Shown: in pieces, positions 27,091 through 37,657 of the stretch
Position numbering within the stretch: position 1 is the first letter of the stretch
Layout of the letters: every line of letters begins with the position of its first letter
Origin: Trichomonas tenax
Taxonomy: Eukaryota > Parabasalia > Trichomonadida > Trichomonadidae
Assembly (NCBI GenBank): GCA_023091735.1
Contig: JALKBU010000015.1
Location: 62,001-126,000 of the forward strand
DNA length: 64,000 nt
Reading direction: 5' to 3'
Program-made: the position numbers and the translations under genes
The notes under the pieces: model-generated
The model's database searches: none
What the model was told of the DNA's origin: nothing
The model's input: the letters and a program-made list of their open reading frames with translations, nothing else

Positions 27091-28405
27091 GATTTCTTTT
27101 ATTATACCTAATCCTATATTTCTATTTTTGTATAACATTTTAATCAAAACAGTGAAATTTGTAATTTTTAATAAAGAATTCTTGTTATTTCTATTAAAAT
27201 TCAGTGTTGTTTGAAGTCTTCACTCTAAAGATATGAGCTTAAAACTTTGGAATTACAGCCTTAAATATAAGGTTAACTACTACATTAGAAATGAATTAAT
27301 TTCAATGATTTACAAATAAAATAGAGAACTTTACATGTCATTTTTTGTATTTTTTTGTAAAAAATCATTATCCATGACTACTCTCTATTCCATTAATCAT
27401 TTTTGGACCTAATATAATAATTGATAGTGCTTATGCAAGAATTTAATGATAATTGATTCTATTTTATTGTTTATACCCTATATTGAACCCAAATGACTGT
27501 GCCATTGTAAAGAATTGTTGATGCTATGATGTGTCCCAAACTATCGTCGTCCAATTACAACCCATTGAAAAATGTCCGATATGTGACTCTACACAAGAGA
27601 GTTGAACAAAAGTGACCTATCGTCTTTTATTCGACATGTCAAGTGCTAAAATTTTACATGTCATGTTGCTTAAAAACAAATTTTTCGATTCTAGGGTATG
27701 GCCTAATCGCTAATTGTTAAGCTATGCACATTATTGATGCAGGTTTGACTTAGGCGCGAAACAAAATTTTTCTTTTTAGAAAAAACAATCTTTTGCCTCA
27801 AAAATAGTGGACGGGCGTGAGTCTCTTCACAAGAACCATCAGGAGATCGTAAAATAGAATACACTCATGGAAAGGATGATAGCCAATAAGTCAAAAAGTT
27901 CATATCTCCATTTTGACAGTTTTATTACTCCTTCAATGTTGATATGAAACCAAAGCGATCGAAACATAGAATATACACACTTTGGTGATGTTATTTTTGA
28001 AGTTTATTTGATTATTAAAAAACCGAAATCATTGTATATCATATTTTTCTTTATAGAGAAATATTTTCATGGTTTTAATTTCACATAATGAAAAAATGAA
28101 ATTGAAATATTGATTTTTTTATGCATAATATTATCTCAAAATTGAGATGAAATCTCAATTTTGATCTAATATTATGGCAAACTTTATCTCAATTTTGAAC
28201 AAAAAATCATCATATTAATTTTTTATCGTTCAAAATCAAAAGTTTTACAAAATTGAAGAAAAAAGTATCAATCATACTCAACATGGCCAAAAATGCTATA
28301 TTCGCAAAAAACCGGCTTCGGATATAAAAGTGAACGCAGTTACAACGGTTTTGACAACATTGTCAATTTTTAACTTTTTTTATTTCTTCAGATTTGAATA
28401 CAAAC
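27091..28405. other. Long intergenic region
   Basis: About 1.3 kb of AT-rich DNA. It contains two TTTACATGTCA words (27330-27340, 27653-27663), a strong inverted repeat (28124-28176), and just before the next gene an ataaaagtgaacgcagttacaacggttttgaca stretch (split here: ataaaagtgaacg, then cagttacaacggtttt) with a Myb-like AACGG. No coding frame is supported. Confidence 0.45.
28124..28176. repeat. Near-perfect 25-nt inverted repeat with 3-nt loop
   Basis: Arms 28124-28148 and 28152-28176 are complementary at 23 of 25 positions, and the inner 13 are perfect (core TCAAAATTGAGAT, then GAA, then its complement). A further partial copy, atctcaattttgaa, follows at 28186-28199. It could be a small hairpin transposon relic, a transcribed hairpin or a cruciform. 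Confidence 0.7.
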
Positions 28406-31400
28406 ATGTTTTTAACTTCAGGATCAAGATACCAATTGGAATCTCTTGAAAATATCATCCCCGAGGCGAAGATAAACGAGCTTCTCACGACTCTCGGGTA
28501 TCATAGCAACAAAATTTCCTATATAATCAATTCTTATAAACCAATTTTGAAGTTGATGAATGATCAACTGCCGAAAATCTCAGCAGGTCCGATAGTTTCA
28601 CTTGCAACTGATTACAAAAAGGTTTCTTCTCTTAACCAAATTTTGATAAATTCAGGAAATGAAATCGACAAGATTATCCCGCCAGAATTGCAGATTTCCG
28701 AGCTTTTTACAGAAGCCTTTAACCATTTAGGACAGTTTAACCAATATATTCCAATGCTAATATCGAAAGATGCTTCATCTATGGCTTCCTACGTTCCTGC
28801 GCTTCAGCAATCCCTCACTCTCGTGTCGGAAACACTCGATAAAATACTGAATACGTTGGTTAAAATCCAGGAATCCGACAAAGAAAAGCAAAACGAAATT
28901 CATTTCGAAGACAAATTTTTCGCGCACTATTGCGTTGCGGCAAATAACATCGCGGAATTACTCAATATCGATCTCCACTTTTTATGCGCTTACGAAACTG
29001 TTTCCGCATCAACGCAAATCTCAAACATCGAAAATTGGTCTCGCATGCTCACCAACGTCTCAGATAAACTTCTTCAAGCAGCGCTAACGAATGTTGAGCC
29101 AGCTTTCACATCATTAAAACAAGTTTCTACGGCAATTCCTTCGCTTTTCACTATATACAATTTCGTTAATGGACAGGTGAAAGATGTACAGCTCGTCACT
29201 GGCTTTGCTAAGCATATTATGCAGTACATGAACTTAATCTTCGCAAAAGTCGGAAAACCAGTTGCCGAGCTCGTAGCACAGCAGATCAGGAAGCTTCTTG
29301 ACTTGGTCTTCAGCAATGGTTCCATCGAATCATTCAAAGAAATCACGGAATCATTGATAAATATTTTCTCAGAATACGCTTCTACTGATTATATCGATAA
29401 CGCAAATGAAGCAAACACTACAATCGCTTCCATCAAAGCAATGATGACAATCTCTCAAGATCAGACAGAAATTGTCGATTGCTCCTTAACTCTCGCTCGC
29501 TGCATCTCCACCGCTCTTCTTTCTGACGAGAACTCTAAAATCATCAACGATGCGCTCAAAGACGCCATCATCAAGTTCATGAATTCGCAATTAACGCTTC
29601 TTAAAGGATACACAATGGGAGTCACAGACACATACACAAAGAACATCAGCATTTACAACGAAAACTCACTCAGCTACGTCAATTTCCATACGAAAGCGAT
29701 CGAATCGATCGAAGCTATCGATTTTGATAAAGAATCGTTCTGCGAGGACGTACAGAAGATGTTTGCTTCGTCATCTTATCTCCCTTACGCTATCCAGAAC
29801 ATTTTAAACCAAGCGGATGATACTGATCGCGAAACATTCAACAAATTCATTAGTGATATACGGAAATCGTCCAGTCAGATCTCTACATGGTTCAACCAGC
29901 TTATCAACATTGTGTCAATTAAGTCTCAGGTTGGAGCTTGGCTTGGCATTTCAGCAATCAACGCTTCCAAGGGTCAAATCGAAATAACAGAGGATGTTTC
30001 AGCTACAGTTAACCAGTATGCGAATGAGCTCAACAACATGCCACGCTATCTCACGACAAACCAGAACCAAGGCGAATATATCAACATTCTCAATAAGATT
30101 TCAACAATCATTAAGCCAGAAGACGAAGGAATGGCTGCTCTTGCTAAGGCACTCATAGATACAATCATTTCCGATGAAGACGAGCTTCCGAAGAAGATTT
30201 CGAAATTATCAGCAAATATATCAGAAGGAGACTATCTTACCAACATCGGCTCTATTGCATTCAATGCCAACCCAGCAATTACAGATGCCCAGCAGCATTA
30301 CGATGATTCCTTCGCTTACAGATTCTCTCACTTCTATGCTGAAGTCACTCGTCTTTGCGGCGTCTTGGAGCACGCTCCCGAAGTCTGCTCTGACCTCAAG
30401 CAGTTCCCGCAGTCCATCAAGACATCACTCAACACAATCTGGCCTCTTATCACTAACTTCGATCTATCCAATCGCCAGATGTTGTCGAACTACGTTACAA
30501 GTCTTTCTCAGATGATGAACGAGTTCCAGAGCGCCGTCGAGAGCCTTCCGCAGCCAACACTCCTCGTCGACATCCCAGCAGAGCTCAGGCAGTTCAGAAA
30601 GCTCGAGTCCGCAATCTCAAGTCTTCCATCTGCTGCGCTGAGAATCACTGCCGCAAACCTCATGGATCTCTTGAAGGACAACAAGTCGGAGGACGCCATG
30701 TACTTCCTTACAAGGTGGTTCGAGAAGGCCGGCAGTCCTGATGACTTCGACTTAGAGGGCGCACAGAAGTTCCTTCTCTTCGCCTTGCAGAAGGCCAGAG
30801 AATCCGGTTTATTCGACAACGAGGTCATCGATGCTCTCGTTCAGTGCTCTATTGATGCAACCAAGTCCATGTCTGAACTTGCTGGCGATGAACTCGAGTT
30901 CATGGAAAGGCTCAACAACAAGCTTAACCACCTCATCAAGGAGTACATCGAGAACCCGAACGAGAAGACACTGAAGAAGATCCAAGTCATCTACGACCAG
31001 ATGATGAACCACAAGAAGTACATGAACGTCACAGAGGACCAGAAGGAGGAGACACTCGAAGTCATCATGAGAGACGTCGCAGACAAACTCTCAAGACTCA
31101 GAGATGGAAAGTGCTCTCCAGTGGAGGCCTGCCAGGCATTGAGGAACTTGGAGACATACGCTTACTTCAACGATAAGAAGTTATTGGAAGAATTCAAGGA
31201 AATCATCGACGAGTCTATCGAGAAGATATTGGATGGAGGAGCAGATCTCTCTGTGCTGATCAATATGATCGTTGACCACCTCAAGAGGATGCACCCAGAC
31301 AGATACAATGAGCTGATGCAGATCACTGATCAGGATGAGATCTACGATGAAGTTTACAATCGTGCAGAAGCCTTCAGAGAGTACTCTAACATTGTCTTAA

Positions 31401-33361
31401 GAGCCGCAAAGCAGGGCGACGTTCCAGAGGAGATCGTCAACAACGCGCTCGCTAAGATGTCAACACTAGCCAGCGAAACAGCGATAATCACATTGAGATC
31501 AATGGAGAATGGCGGCTACGACAAGACTTCTCAGATTGGAACATTCGTGAAGAACTCCAACGATGTTTTCTCTGCCATGGCCAAGTTCGAACAGATGGCA
31601 AAGAACCTCAAGAACAAGGAGGGCGATATCACAATGGATCTCAGAAGACACGCGAGAACAATGGCAAAGAAGATCGATTACTTCATCAACACTGTCGAGA
31701 GACCACCACCAGCGATTCCATCCAATGAGTTTGAGACACTCAGGAACACATTCTTCCACATGCTTTCTCAGACAAACATCAGCTACTCTCGTCTTGTTTC
31801 TCGTATCAACAATGCTCCACTCAAGGAGATCTTTGACTCTGAGCGCGAGGCATTAAAGAATGACCTCAATGAGACAAGAGAGAAGCTGAAAGAGGCCGCT
31901 GATGCGCTCTATGACGCCGCTGTTGAACCAGAGAAGTCAACGTTCAGAGAAACCTTCAATCAGTACAACAAGATGATCGAGGACGCTGCAGCTTTGCTCA
32001 CTGACAATGAACATGAGTCCAAGAAGAAGACCACAGAGTCTGTTGAATTCTGTCCAAAGGTCATCGAGTCCGCTTATTCACTTAATGACCACATCATCAT
32101 TTTGCCAGATCCAGAAGCTGCTGCCAAGATCCCAGATGACTTACCAGTTCCACCAATGCCATCTTCTGCTCCACCAGCCAACGAAATTCTCAAGAACTTG
32201 CTCGCTGACCTCGAGAACCTCGGTAAAGAAGTCGACACATTCGGAGAGACATTCGCAGATAAGAACAACGATGAGACTGTTGTGGTAACACTCAAGATGA
32301 GAGAATTGGCAGAGAAGTATGCAGTCACATGCGCCTCAATGACATTCGCCACAACCGATCCACGTCTTCAAGTCGAAGAGCAAACAACACTCCACGAGTT
32401 TGCTGCTGCTTTCACCGCTCTCCAGAACGGCGTCCGAGCTAAGTTGCTTGTTGACAGAACAGCCGGTTCCCAGATCGAAGAGGCAATGTCCAACGTCAAG
32501 TCCACAGCCAGCCACTTCAGAGAGATCGCAGAGATGTACATCAAGCAGGCTGAGGAACAGGCAGCCAAGCAATCAGAGGAAGTCGTGGACGAGCCAAGTG
32601 ATGCTGTCACTGCTGAGCTTCAGGCCACAGCTTCTGCCATCGAAGAGATGTCTGCCAAGTTATCAGAGTTCGGCAGCCAGTTCGGTGGAGTCGAGGATGT
32701 CCAGATCGATGCAAGCATGCTCGAGGATGAAGAAGATGAGGACGAAGACAAGGCATCTCAGTCCATCGATCTCGAGTCTGCTGCGATAGACTCAGGGTCA
32801 TTCCTTGACCTCGACGATTACATCAAGTTCATCATTATGCAGGCCAAGGCCATTCTCAAGGCAGCCGGTGACATGCTGAAGCGTGCCATGCAGATCACAG
32901 CAAACTTGATTGCTGAGTTCGGAACGATCCAGAACGAGAGATTGATGATCAACTCCGCACAGGATCTCACAGAAGCCGCCGGCTTGATTATGGTCGCTGC
33001 TGAAATGCTCATCAAGGGCACAGCTGGTGATGACCCAGAATTCAAGGTCATTGCTGCGGCAAGAATCGTTAAGGGCTCTGTCGCACACCTCGTCGCTCAA
33101 GTTTTAGTCCAGGGCGGTGACTCAGAGGGAATCATGAACATGCACGTCAAGACAGTCAGATTTTGCTCCAACCAGATTGTTAGAAAGTCTGAGATCAGAA
33201 TCGCTCTCAGAGTCCAGGAGCAGGAGAAAGGAAAGGTCCTCAAGGGCAACAAGACAGTCCAGAAGCTCAACGCACAGACAGTTGTCAACGAGAATAGACA
33301 GAGGTTGCAAGACTCAGAAAGGACTTTGTACCAATACAGAAAGAAGGTCTCCAGGAAGTAA
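28406..33361 (+). CDS. Talin-rod-like cytoskeletal protein with C-terminal I/LWEQ-type domain
   Basis: A 1651-residue, almost wholly helical protein; the ATG at 28406 is preferred over a TTG four codons upstream. Long stretches of amphipathic helices resemble talin/vinculin-type bundles. Near the C-terminus (about 1465-1595) the order DYIKFIIMQAKAILKAAGDMLKRA, SAQDLTEAAGLIMVAAEMLI, ARIVKGSVAHLVAQVL and HVKTVRFCSNQIVRKS fits the I/LWEQ (THATCH) actin-binding module of talin and Hip1R/Sla2. A basic coiled-coil tail follows. No FERM or ANTH domain is visible at the N-terminus, so it is not a standard talin or Sla2. A Pro/Ala segment (PVPPMPSSAPPAN) near residue 1250 and an acidic patch (EDEEDEDED) near 1440 break the helices. 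Probable role is coupling membranes to actin during adhesion or phagocytosis (inference). The 5' half uses AT-rich codons and the 3' half C-ending codons. Confidence 0.8.
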   Translation: MFLTSGSRYQLESLENIIPEAKINELLTTLGYHSNKISYIINSYKPILKLMNDQLPKISAGPIVSLATDYKKVSSLNQILINSGNEIDKIIPPELQISELFTEAFNHLGQFNQYIPMLISKDASSMASYVPALQQSLTLVSETLDKILNTLVKIQESDKEKQNEIHFEDKFFAHYCVAANNIAELLNIDLHFLCAYETVSASTQISNIENWSRMLTNVSDKLLQAALTNVEPAFTSLKQVSTAIPSLFTIYNFVNGQVKDVQLVTGFAKHIMQYMNLIFAKVGKPVAELVAQQIRKLLDLVFSNGSIESFKEITESLINIFSEYASTDYIDNANEANTTIASIKAMMTISQDQTEIVDCSLTLARCISTALLSDENSKIINDALKDAIIKFMNSQLTLLKGYTMGVTDTYTKNISIYNENSLSYVNFHTKAIESIEAIDFDKESFCEDVQKMFASSSYLPYAIQNILNQADDTDRETFNKFISDIRKSSSQISTWFNQLINIVSIKSQVGAWLGISAINASKGQIEITEDVSATVNQYANELNNMPRYLTTNQNQGEYINILNKISTIIKPEDEGMAALAKALIDTIISDEDELPKKISKLSANISEGDYLTNIGSIAFNANPAITDAQQHYDDSFAYRFSHFYAEVTRLCGVLEHAPEVCSDLKQFPQSIKTSLNTIWPLITNFDLSNRQMLSNYVTSLSQMMNEFQSAVESLPQPTLLVDIPAELRQFRKLESAISSLPSAALRITAANLMDLLKDNKSEDAMYFLTRWFEKAGSPDDFDLEGAQKFLLFALQKARESGLFDNEVIDALVQCSIDATKSMSELAGDELEFMERLNNKLNHLIKEYIENPNEKTLKKIQVIYDQMMNHKKYMNVTEDQKEETLEVIMRDVADKLSRLRDGKCSPVEACQALRNLETYAYFNDKKLLEEFKEIIDESIEKILDGGADLSVLINMIVDHLKRMHPDRYNELMQITDQDEIYDEVYNRAEAFREYSNIVLRAAKQGDVPEEIVNNALAKMSTLASETAIITLRSMENGGYDKTSQIGTFVKNSNDVFSAMAKFEQMAKNLKNKEGDITMDLRRHARTMAKKIDYFINTVERPPPAIPSNEFETLRNTFFHMLSQTNISYSRLVSRINNAPLKEIFDSEREALKNDLNETREKLKEAADALYDAAVEPEKSTFRETFNQYNKMIEDAAALLTDNEHESKKKTTESVEFCPKVIESAYSLNDHIIILPDPEAAAKIPDDLPVPPMPSSAPPANEILKNLLADLENLGKEVDTFGETFADKNNDETVVVTLKMRELAEKYAVTCASMTFATTDPRLQVEEQTTLHEFAAAFTALQNGVRAKLLVDRTAGSQIEEAMSNVKSTASHFREIAEMYIKQAEEQAAKQSEEVVDEPSDAVTAELQATASAIEEMSAKLSEFGSQFGGVEDVQIDASMLEDEEDEDEDKASQSIDLESAAIDSGSFLDLDDYIKFIIMQAKAILKAAGDMLKRAMQITANLIAEFGTIQNERLMINSAQDLTEAAGLIMVAAEMLIKGTAGDDPEFKVIAAARIVKGSVAHLVAQVLVQGGDSEGIMNMHVKTVRFCSNQIVRKSEIRIALRVQEQEKGKVLKGNKTVQKLNAQTVVNENRQRLQDSERTLYQYRKKVSRK

Positions 33362-34351
33362 ATATATTTATATTGAGTCCGGTGTTTCAGAAATTGTTGA
33401 AATTAAAAATACTTATTACAATTCATTACTTTGATATTTTCTGTTCTATGGTTCGATATTACCTCTTAAAGGGATTAAAAATCTTTTCACAGCAAACGTA
33501 AAATGAATCGTTTTTTTTTATAAATTTTGATAACTTTGGAGATGACCTCCAAAACTTGTAGTTATCATTATATTCGTTAAAATAAATATCTTTTCAATCT
33601 CTAAAAGTGTCATTTATATTAATCTTGAATTTCATTGCTGATTCTTAGTAAGTGAAGTATGTGATTAATGAAATTGCAAAAAATGTGGGGAACATATCCC
33701 AATTTATTGCTGGAAGTTATCCTTTTAGCACCAAAAATTATTATCCATTCAATACTCGTTAGAAATCTGGTGCTAGACCCTTTGATATAGTTTCTGTAAT
33801 ATTTTTCTTCCCATTGCACAAGTTCCAATTCATCAAAGATCGAAACGATGTTCTTTCACAGAAGTTGAGTTTCCTTTTTCTAATTCTCAAGCTTTTAAAT
33901 ATATAAAATACGCACAAATGAGTAATACTTATTTCAAAGATTTATGCTGCACTGGTAATTATTATTCATTGATCGTTAATGATGGAATTGATATCAGTGG
34001 AACATATTTTCCTGATTACAATAGATGTAGCTGCAACATCATCAGTCGTGGAACCATTCACATTTCCATTCTCATATTAGTTTTTATGTTGCAGAGCGAA
34101 TCTTAAAATATTCGATCTCTCATTCCAGAAATTGTTGAATAACAAAATACTTATTTTTGCAATAAATTTCTTCCATTCGAAGAACACTTAATACTTCTCT
34201 GCATTGATGCGCTTCTTCATATCTCTGCCTTTGAACTCATATCTCATCATCAATGACTTGAAAGCGTTAAAGATGATAAATTTATAAGAATAGTTAAATT
34301 AATTTTATATAAATCAATTATCTCATCGATATAAATCTATTTATTTGTTGT
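33362..34351. other. Intergenic with coding-like fragments
   Basis: About 1 kb. On the minus strand, 33619-33850 reads NIVSIFDELELVQWEEKYY and onward for about 75 codons in a protein-like way. On the plus strand, 33918-34106 gives a 62-codon Cys/Asn/Ile-rich frame. Neither matches a known family and both are isolated, so I treat them as remnants of decayed genes. Confidence 0.3.
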
Positions 34352-34537
34352 TCACTTCTCTTCTTGAGTAAATCTTCTTTTTTCTTCAGAATGGAGAAGA
34401 AACAGGCAGACTTCAATTATGGACTTCATATTGAAAAAATTAGTTTGACTCTCCTTCAAAACTTCTTTGTTTTCATCCCTCTTTCCATTGGCCGCAATGA
34501 AGTACTTTGATAGCTTGATCACATTTTCATATGACAT
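34352..34537 (-). CDS. Possible small protein, uncertain
   Basis: A 61-codon frame from ATG 34537, with a charged helical composition (FIAANGKRDENKEVLKES, then IIEVCLFLLHSEEKRRF). A TCATAAA initiator-like element has its A(+1) at 34563, 26 nt upstream, slightly farther than usual. No homology was recognised. It lies immediately 3' of the broken membrane-protein gene on the same strand. It may be a real short gene or a fragment. Confidence 0.28.
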   Translation of the reverse strand: MSYENVIKLSKYFIAANGKRDENKEVLKESQTNFFNMKSIIEVCLFLLHSEEKRRFTQEEK

Positions 34538-34590
34538 TCTCGAAACACAAAGTTAACTTTTATGAAAAAGGCTTATATAATACTTAGTGT

Positions 34591-35731
34591 TTAAGCTTCA
34601 GCTTCCTTATCAGAAGCTTTATCAGATTTCTTTCTGAAAACGAAAAGCCAAACACAAACTGCAATTATTGCGATAACAGCGATAATTGCAATAACAATTC
34701 CAACGTTTGCTCCCGCTTCTAAAAGCCACCAGATGACTTAGAATCTTGTCCATGTTTAGAATCTTCTGCATCCAAAGGATATAGTTGGCTGATATTTTCT
34801 TGTGTGAAGAAACCGCCAACATTTGATGGAACTTCGATGTCCATCTCTGGAAGCAATCTCTCTTCCTCTTCAGCAGATGCTGTCTTATTAGCATTTGTCC
34901 ACGAAATTGCGAAACTAACTCGCACTTCAGTGTTTCCATACTTTTCTCCTCCATAATATTCATTTCCATTAGTTTGGACATTGATATTCAATACCTGGGA
35001 TTGAAAATCCAATTCTTCTTCAGGTTTATATCCTTCACCGTTCAAACTCGGAGCCCATATTCCATTATCATACCATCCCGAGATCATGCCAACAGCTCCT
35101 TTGTCCCTAGAGACCTTGACTTTCTTTTTATTTAAGCCATGAACAAGGCCTGTGGCAGTAATAGCCTCATAATATATTGTTTTAGCATTGTTGTCATATA
35201 AATAGGCGCTGTTGACATCCAATTTCATTTTCCCTTCCTTCTGTGTTGAAATCTTAACTCTTTCTCCCATTTTCGCAGTTTGAGTGACAGTTTCTCCTCC
35301 TATATCAGCATTTCCTGTTACCTGGTCATAGTAACTTGTTGGGACTACCAAAACTTCGATCTTGCACAGAGTAACATCGACACATCGGATCCTGTTGATG
35401 GCAATATGATTTGTGAAACTTGGACTGATATATTGGGACATATTATATGTTGTGTATGAGAATGAACCAAGAATATTTCTTTGTGTTACTTCTTCATCAG
35501 AAATGGTGGTATTGCCCCTGTAGATCTTTTCATACACACGTGTTACATCATAATCGGTCTTGTTAGATGCAATAAGGATGCTTTGAAACGTTTTGTTTGA
35601 TTATGTTCGAGAGTGAAGATAAATGAGGCGCCATCATTGAAACCAGTACACTCTCCAGAAGCAGGAACAAAGGAATTGCCCAGATGAGTCCCGAAAAATG
35701 AAAAAAGGAAAATCAAAAATTGAACAAAAAT
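34591..35731 (-). pseudogene. Type I membrane glycoprotein, frameshifted twice and start-less
   Basis: Three minus-strand frames join into one protein. First, a hydrophobic signal-like segment (FLIFLFSFFGTHLGNSF, around 35690-35720) runs into an ectodomain start (SGECTGFNDGASFIFTLEHNQTK). It shifts frame at an A-rich run near 35588-35600 into a ~290-codon ectodomain frame, of which 34719-35537 is the long open part. That stops at TAG just after GQDSKSSGGF. One base out of frame, from about 34722 to the TAA at 34591-34593, lie a perfect TM helix (ANVGIVIAIIAVIAIIAVC) and a Lys/Asp-rich tail. No ATG precedes the signal segment. The second break is at a T4 run and needs only one extra base, so an assembly error is possible. 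The ectodomain family is unknown. Confidence 0.65.
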
Positions 35732-36359
35732 CTAATTAAAATGAAAAAAAAAAATTATAAATCAGATATCTGCACATGATGTTCACCACATATAATTTGA
35801 AATGGCTCCGTTCACCCTCAAAAATTAAATCAAGAAGTTAGAATCCAGAATTTGATTAAATGATGGCATTGCCAATTTTTTTATTTATCCAGCTCTCTAT
35901 TTCAAATGCAGTTCAAAAATATTCATGAAAAACATCAACAAAAAGAAATAACTCTTAAAATTTTTTTATATGACAAAAAGTTCTTTTATTTGTCAAAATA
36001 TATTCTTTATGCGGCAAAAATCAGATTTAATCAAATTCTGGATTCTAGAAACATAAAGATCTAATTTCTTATCTGCGTTGAACATATTTATCAACAAATT
36101 TGACACGAATAACCTCATACAATTAATAATTTTAAATTTGATCTCTGATTTAGACATATATCAATAGAATCAACTTCTGTAATTCTCTGTTAGCAGAATT
36201 CGCATACTTATAGCAATTATCACAAAATGAATTTTCATCAAATCAATTTTGTTTTGTTTGAAGTTATTTGTGTAGAATCTTTTAATAATATATATCAGGG
36301 TATAGTATTGAATGTTAGTGAGACAGTTTCTGAAATGAATTCTTTAATAAAAAACAAAA
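35732..36359. other. Intergenic
   Basis: AT-rich spacer with an A run (35743-35753). A wtcwgaattygattwaa-like word occurs in both orientations, at about 35841-35858 and 36028-36046 (tttaatcaaattctggatt), forming an imperfect inverted repeat about 180 bp apart. No gene was seen. Confidence 0.45.
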
Positions 36360-37625
36360 TTAGAAACTTTCAGTGCCATTGAATTCGATGGCAGAAATAC
36401 AAATCCGCGGCTTTCCTGATGCATTCACGTCTGTCATTCTGAGTCTTAAATAGGAATAACAACCATATTCATCACAGCCGAATGTCATTATATTGTTAGG
36501 TGCATTAATTGTGTCAACTGATTTCCTTGAATCTAATGTTTCCCAATCAATTCCGTTCAAAGAACCTTCGATTACCCACGATCTCATATGATTCATCCAA
36601 CTTTTATGAACAGACGACTTTATTGTATATGATGATATACTGACACGGTTTTTGAGGAAATGGAAGACAATTGCAGGTAAGTTTGCTGTTATTTTGCAGG
36701 AAGAAGTGATGAAATATGTCTTGGAATTAGGTTCAAGCAAAGTTTGAATATTCTCAGTATCTCCTGTTGTAGCATACATTTCTAAATATTTCTTTGCAAA
36801 CAAATCCGCCCCATACTTCTCCTTCATTGAGTATAAGATGCCTTTGAAGCATCCTGAGTATGCAGGCATTTCGTTGTGAGATTTCGCGATGCTCTTTTTT
36901 GGTTCTGGCAATTTTTGCTGTTTTACAAAAACATGAAGAATCAATGACTTCCAAATTTCAGGTGTAATTGATTTGGGATCCAAAGAACGTATGAAATCTG
37001 ATATTTCTTCTTTTGATAATAAATCTAAATTAACATATGGATAAAGTGTAAACGCTTCAGCACTGTTCAACTTTATTGTCTCAATGATGAGTGGGAATAT
37101 GATTGTTTTGAACTTGAATACATTATTTTTCAATTTTGAAATAATCTTTTCGACAAAACTAACTCCAAATTGTGCCAAACGCTCAACTTTGAATTCTTTA
37201 ATATTTTCAACGACAAAGTTGAGTTCATCTTCATAATTCGCATTCAATTGTATTTTAGTCTTGATTCTATCAATCACATTATACATGGAAGGCTTAATTT
37301 CTTTATAGTTGAACATAAGCTCCGCTAATTCATCGTTTTTTAATTGATTTGCGAGATGGAAAATTGCATCACAATTTGTACTATCGGCTTTTAGCGGTTT
37401 TCCTCGCATCATATCATATACAATTCCGAACGAATCAGTCGGATCGACTAATTCGAATGTATCCATCATTATATCTGACTTCAATGCAGTTGCAACTGCT
37501 GGACTAAAGAAAATGGCGACAATTTTGTTGATTTTGTATTCTCTCACTTCTGTCTTAAATGTAAAGTCTTCCTCAACTTGACATCCGCTTAAGTTTTCGA
37601 ATCCTTTGGATGATAAGAAAGACAT
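36360..37625 (-). CDS. BTB/POZ-like protein with C-terminal F5/8 type C (discoidin-like) domain
   Basis: A 421-residue protein. The ATG at 37625 is chosen over a GTG two codons upstream because it sits 16 nt after an initiator-like TCATTATA (A+1 at 37641). Residues ~20-105 have BTB-like order: DFTFKTEVREYKINKIVAIFFSPAVATAL, FELVDPTDSFGIVYDMMRG, then AIFHLANQLKNDELAELMF. The middle is helical (BACK-like). Residues ~295-420 match the discoidin/galactose-binding fold: YFITSSCKITANLPAIVFHFL, SSYTIKSSVHKSWMNHMRSWVIEGSLNGIDWETLDSR, SYLRLRMTDVNASGKPRICISAIEF. This architecture recurs in trichomonads. The role is unknown, possibly binding of a ligand or an E3-type adaptor. Confidence 0.8.
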   Translation of the reverse strand: MSFLSSKGFENLSGCQVEEDFTFKTEVREYKINKIVAIFFSPAVATALKSDIMMDTFELVDPTDSFGIVYDMMRGKPLKADSTNCDAIFHLANQLKNDELAELMFNYKEIKPSMYNVIDRIKTKIQLNANYEDELNFVVENIKEFKVERLAQFGVSFVEKIISKLKNNVFKFKTIIFPLIIETIKLNSAEAFTLYPYVNLDLLSKEEISDFIRSLDPKSITPEIWKSLILHVFVKQQKLPEPKKSIAKSHNEMPAYSGCFKGILYSMKEKYGADLFAKKYLEMYATTGDTENIQTLLEPNSKTYFITSSCKITANLPAIVFHFLKNRVSISSYTIKSSVHKSWMNHMRSWVIEGSLNGIDWETLDSRKSVDTINAPNNIMTFGCDEYGCYSYLRLRMTDVNASGKPRICISAIEFNGTESF

Positions 37626-37657
37626 TGTCACTTTTTATAATGACTCTTTACATGGCA
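37626..37657 (-). promoter_or_regulatory. Core promoter and leader of the BTB-like/discoidin gene
   Basis: On the minus strand, TGCCATGTAAA (37647-37657) lies just before the initiator-like TCATTATA (A+1 at 37641). The 16-mer ATTATAAAAAGTGACA (37626-37641) then runs to the ATG. The same 16-mer lies before the ATG of the gene at 40138. Confidence 0.55.

Noticed and set aside
34719..35537. Complete 272-residue secreted protein
   Set aside because: The frame has no ATG start (GTG only), the signal and TM parts are intact in other frames, so it is a frameshifted gene rather than a complete one.
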